Positions 63,054 to 64,000 of a stretch of 64,000 nt of DNA are shown piece by piece. The DNA lies in contig CAZFZN010000007.1 of assembly GCA_964523105.1 (NCBI GenBank), forward strand, positions 124,001 through 188,000, written 5' to 3'. Position 1 is the stretch's first letter; every line of letters starts with the position of its first letter. The translations under genes were made by a program, and so were the position numbers. The notes beneath the pieces were generated by a model, which was given only the letters and a program-made list of their open reading frames with translations, had not been told where the DNA came from and did not search any database. Source of the DNA: V1-33 sp964523105 (GTDB lineage Bacteria; Verrucomicrobiota; Verrucomicrobiia; Verrucomicrobiales; V1-33).

Positions 63054-63070
63054 TTTCGCTTGAAACCTCT

Positions 63071-63122
63071 TTGGGAGGCTTGTTTGTCCGCGCGTCGCGA
63101 CAGCAAGCCTCCCAATTTTTTT
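63071..63122 (+). terminator. Strong intrinsic terminator between the barrel genes
   Basis: A perfect 12-base inverted repeat, TTGGGAGGCTTG (63071-63082) and its complement (63104-63115), with additional inner pairing, is followed by seven Ts (63116-63122). Confidence 0.9.
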
Positions 63123-63123
63123 A

Positions 63124-63196
63124 TTTGCAAATCATTCGAAAGTTCTGCAAATATTAGAAATCAGGGTTTTGACATTCGATTCTTTATGAGGAGAAT
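63124..63196 (+). promoter_or_regulatory. Upstream region of barrel gene 2 with candidate promoter
   Basis: This stretch contains the copy of the shared TTTGCAA...TATTAGAAATCA block (63124-63163). TTGACA at 63169-63174 is a perfect -35-type box, and GAGAAT at 63191-63196 is a fair -10 box after 16 bases. The block begins right after the terminator of the first barrel gene. Confidence 0.45.
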
Positions 63197-63253
63197 GCCA
63201 GCCTTGGTGCGGTTTGACCCGCGACCAGAACTAACAAAACCAAAAACAACCTG

Positions 63254-63934
63254 ATGAAAAAAACTGCAACCATCCTCACCGCGCTCGCCCTGAGCACGGC
63301 TGCCTCGTTCGCCGGCCCGCCGCCGCCGATGACCCCGCCTCCCGGCCCGCCACCGCCCATCCCGAGTGACCGCTGCGCCGGCGGCATCAGCTACAGCAAC
63401 GTGGAGTTGCTCTATGCCAACACCGATGCTGATTACGGCGGCGATGATGCAGATGGAGTTCGTCTGAACTTCGAGTATTCGCCCGCCAGCAACTTCTATG
63501 TCCGTCTCACCACGGGTTACGACGAGGCTGATTACTTTGATGCATGGCACGTGACCGCCGCCGTCGGTGGTTACATCGCTCTCTCCGACAACTTCCACCT
63601 CGCCGCTGACGGCGGGATCATCTGGGCCGAGTTCGATGAAGACATCTTCGAACCGGATCCGATCGATCCTGAGTTTGGAGTCGGCACCTGGTACAGCTAC
63701 AGCGATGACGACACCGGCTGGTTCGTCCGCCCGCACGTTCGCGCCAAGTGGGGCTGCCTCGAAGTTCATGCCGGTGTGCAATACACCGACATCTGGGACG
63801 ACGAAGACTGGGCGTTCTTTGCCAAAGCCTACTACCAGGTCTGGCAAAACTGGGACGTTACGGTCGGCTATCACGAAGGCGACCTGGACGCCGACGCCGA
63901 GACCTGGACGGTCGGTGCCCGCTACCGCTTCTAA
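63254..63934 (+). CDS. Outer-membrane beta-barrel protein, paralogue 2
   Basis: A 226-residue paralogue of the preceding protein. A signal peptide (TATILTALALSTAASFAG) is followed by a Pro-rich linker (PPPPMTPPPGPPPPIP) absent from paralogue 1. Then comes the homologous barrel: CAGGISYSNVELLYANTDAD, WFVRPHVRAKWGCLEVHAG, and the closing WTVGARYRF. Its acidic loops (DEDIFEPDPIDPEF) differ most, as expected for surface-exposed loops. The pair presumably arose by duplication including upstream DNA. A strong terminator follows. Confidence 0.82.
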   Translation: MKKTATILTALALSTAASFAGPPPPMTPPPGPPPPIPSDRCAGGISYSNVELLYANTDADYGGDDADGVRLNFEYSPASNFYVRLTTGYDEADYFDAWHVTAAVGGYIALSDNFHLAADGGIIWAEFDEDIFEPDPIDPEFGVGTWYSYSDDDTGWFVRPHVRAKWGCLEVHAGVQYTDIWDDEDWAFFAKAYYQVWQNWDVTVGYHEGDLDADAETWTVGARYRF

Positions 63935-63963
63935 GCGCCGGTCTTAAGAGACCAATCCTTCAG

Positions 63964-64000
63964 AGAGACTTTCCGGTGTTTCGCCGGAAAGTCTCTTTTT
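63964..64000 (+). terminator. Intrinsic terminator after barrel gene 2
   Basis: A perfect 13-base inverted repeat, AGAGACTTTCCGG (63964-63976) and its complement (63984-63996), with a seven-base loop, is followed by a T-run reaching the window end. Confidence 0.92.

Noticed and set aside
1..64000. Prophage, integrative element or rRNA operon
   Set aside because: No integrase, phage structural gene, conjugation gene or rRNA signature was seen; the single tRNA has no attachment-site duplication nearby.

Overview
The window is GC-rich DNA from a free-living member of the Verrucomicrobiota. This placement rests on gene content, not on a marker gene. There are paired DUF1549/DUF1553 (PSD1) and DUF1501 genes, a Tat-type DUF1552 protein, a nidogen-like protein with a VPDSG/PEP-CTERM-like tail, giant secreted CotH/lamin-tail proteins, two Ser/Thr kinases fused to WD40 propellers, and a recurrent ~65-residue terminal module on exported proteins. 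No rRNA, phage, integrase, transposase or CRISPR array is visible. One tRNA gene, tRNA-Gln(UUG), is present.

Layout. 1-6446: 3' part of a giant surface protein (Big_9-type repeats, lamin-tail domains, CotH kinase-like domain). 6772-14289: a translationally coupled lipid-catabolism operon (patatin lipase, PaaK-like acyl-CoA ligase, thiolase, FadB/FadJ-like fusion, VLCAD-like acyl-CoA dehydrogenase). 14409-18098: membrane Ser/Thr kinase with WD40 repeats. 18232-20354: pseudopilin, a two-helix membrane protein, a VOC protein. 20361-25688 (minus): ATE/Bpt-like aminoacyl-tRNA-protein transferase, DUF1501, a GxxExxY gene framed by long inverted repeats, and PSD1. 25813-31699: DUF3500 protein, RTX-repeat protein, CDGSH protein, and two tandem membrane-anchored MsrB proteins, the second lacking the catalytic cysteine. 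31718-40171: LamG protein, Sel1-repeat protein, beta-lactamase-fold hydrolase, ceramidase-like protein, guanine deaminase, tandem-ACT protein, VPDSG-type protein. 40408-46378: tRNA-Gln, MlaF-type ATPase, DUF1552, BSP-type metallopeptidase, cytochrome c, cupin, EI24/CysZ-like membrane protein. 46535-62213: second giant CotH protein, second WD40 kinase, propeller/di-heme cytochrome fusion, FolC. 62394-63934: tandem paralogous outer-membrane barrels with related upstream regions.

How the genes fit together. About a third of the coding capacity is exported: large adhesive or structural multi-domain proteins, c-type cytochromes, pseudopilin, outer-membrane barrels and secreted hydrolases, alongside two transmembrane kinases. 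This suits a heterotroph that binds and degrades complex organic matter. The beta-oxidation operon would process acyl chains released by its own patatin.

The least explained signals are: (i) the heptamer CCTGACA and its complement, about 46 hand-counted copies, strongly biased to the coding strand; (ii) the inverted-repeat-bounded GxxExxY cassette between two co-oriented partner genes; (iii) a palindromic mini-element read through in frame inside the PSD1 gene; (iv) the MsrB enzyme/pseudoenzyme pair; and (v) a tRNA-dependent transferase homologue without its usual N-terminal cysteines. All functional assignments are by motif reading; no search was run.
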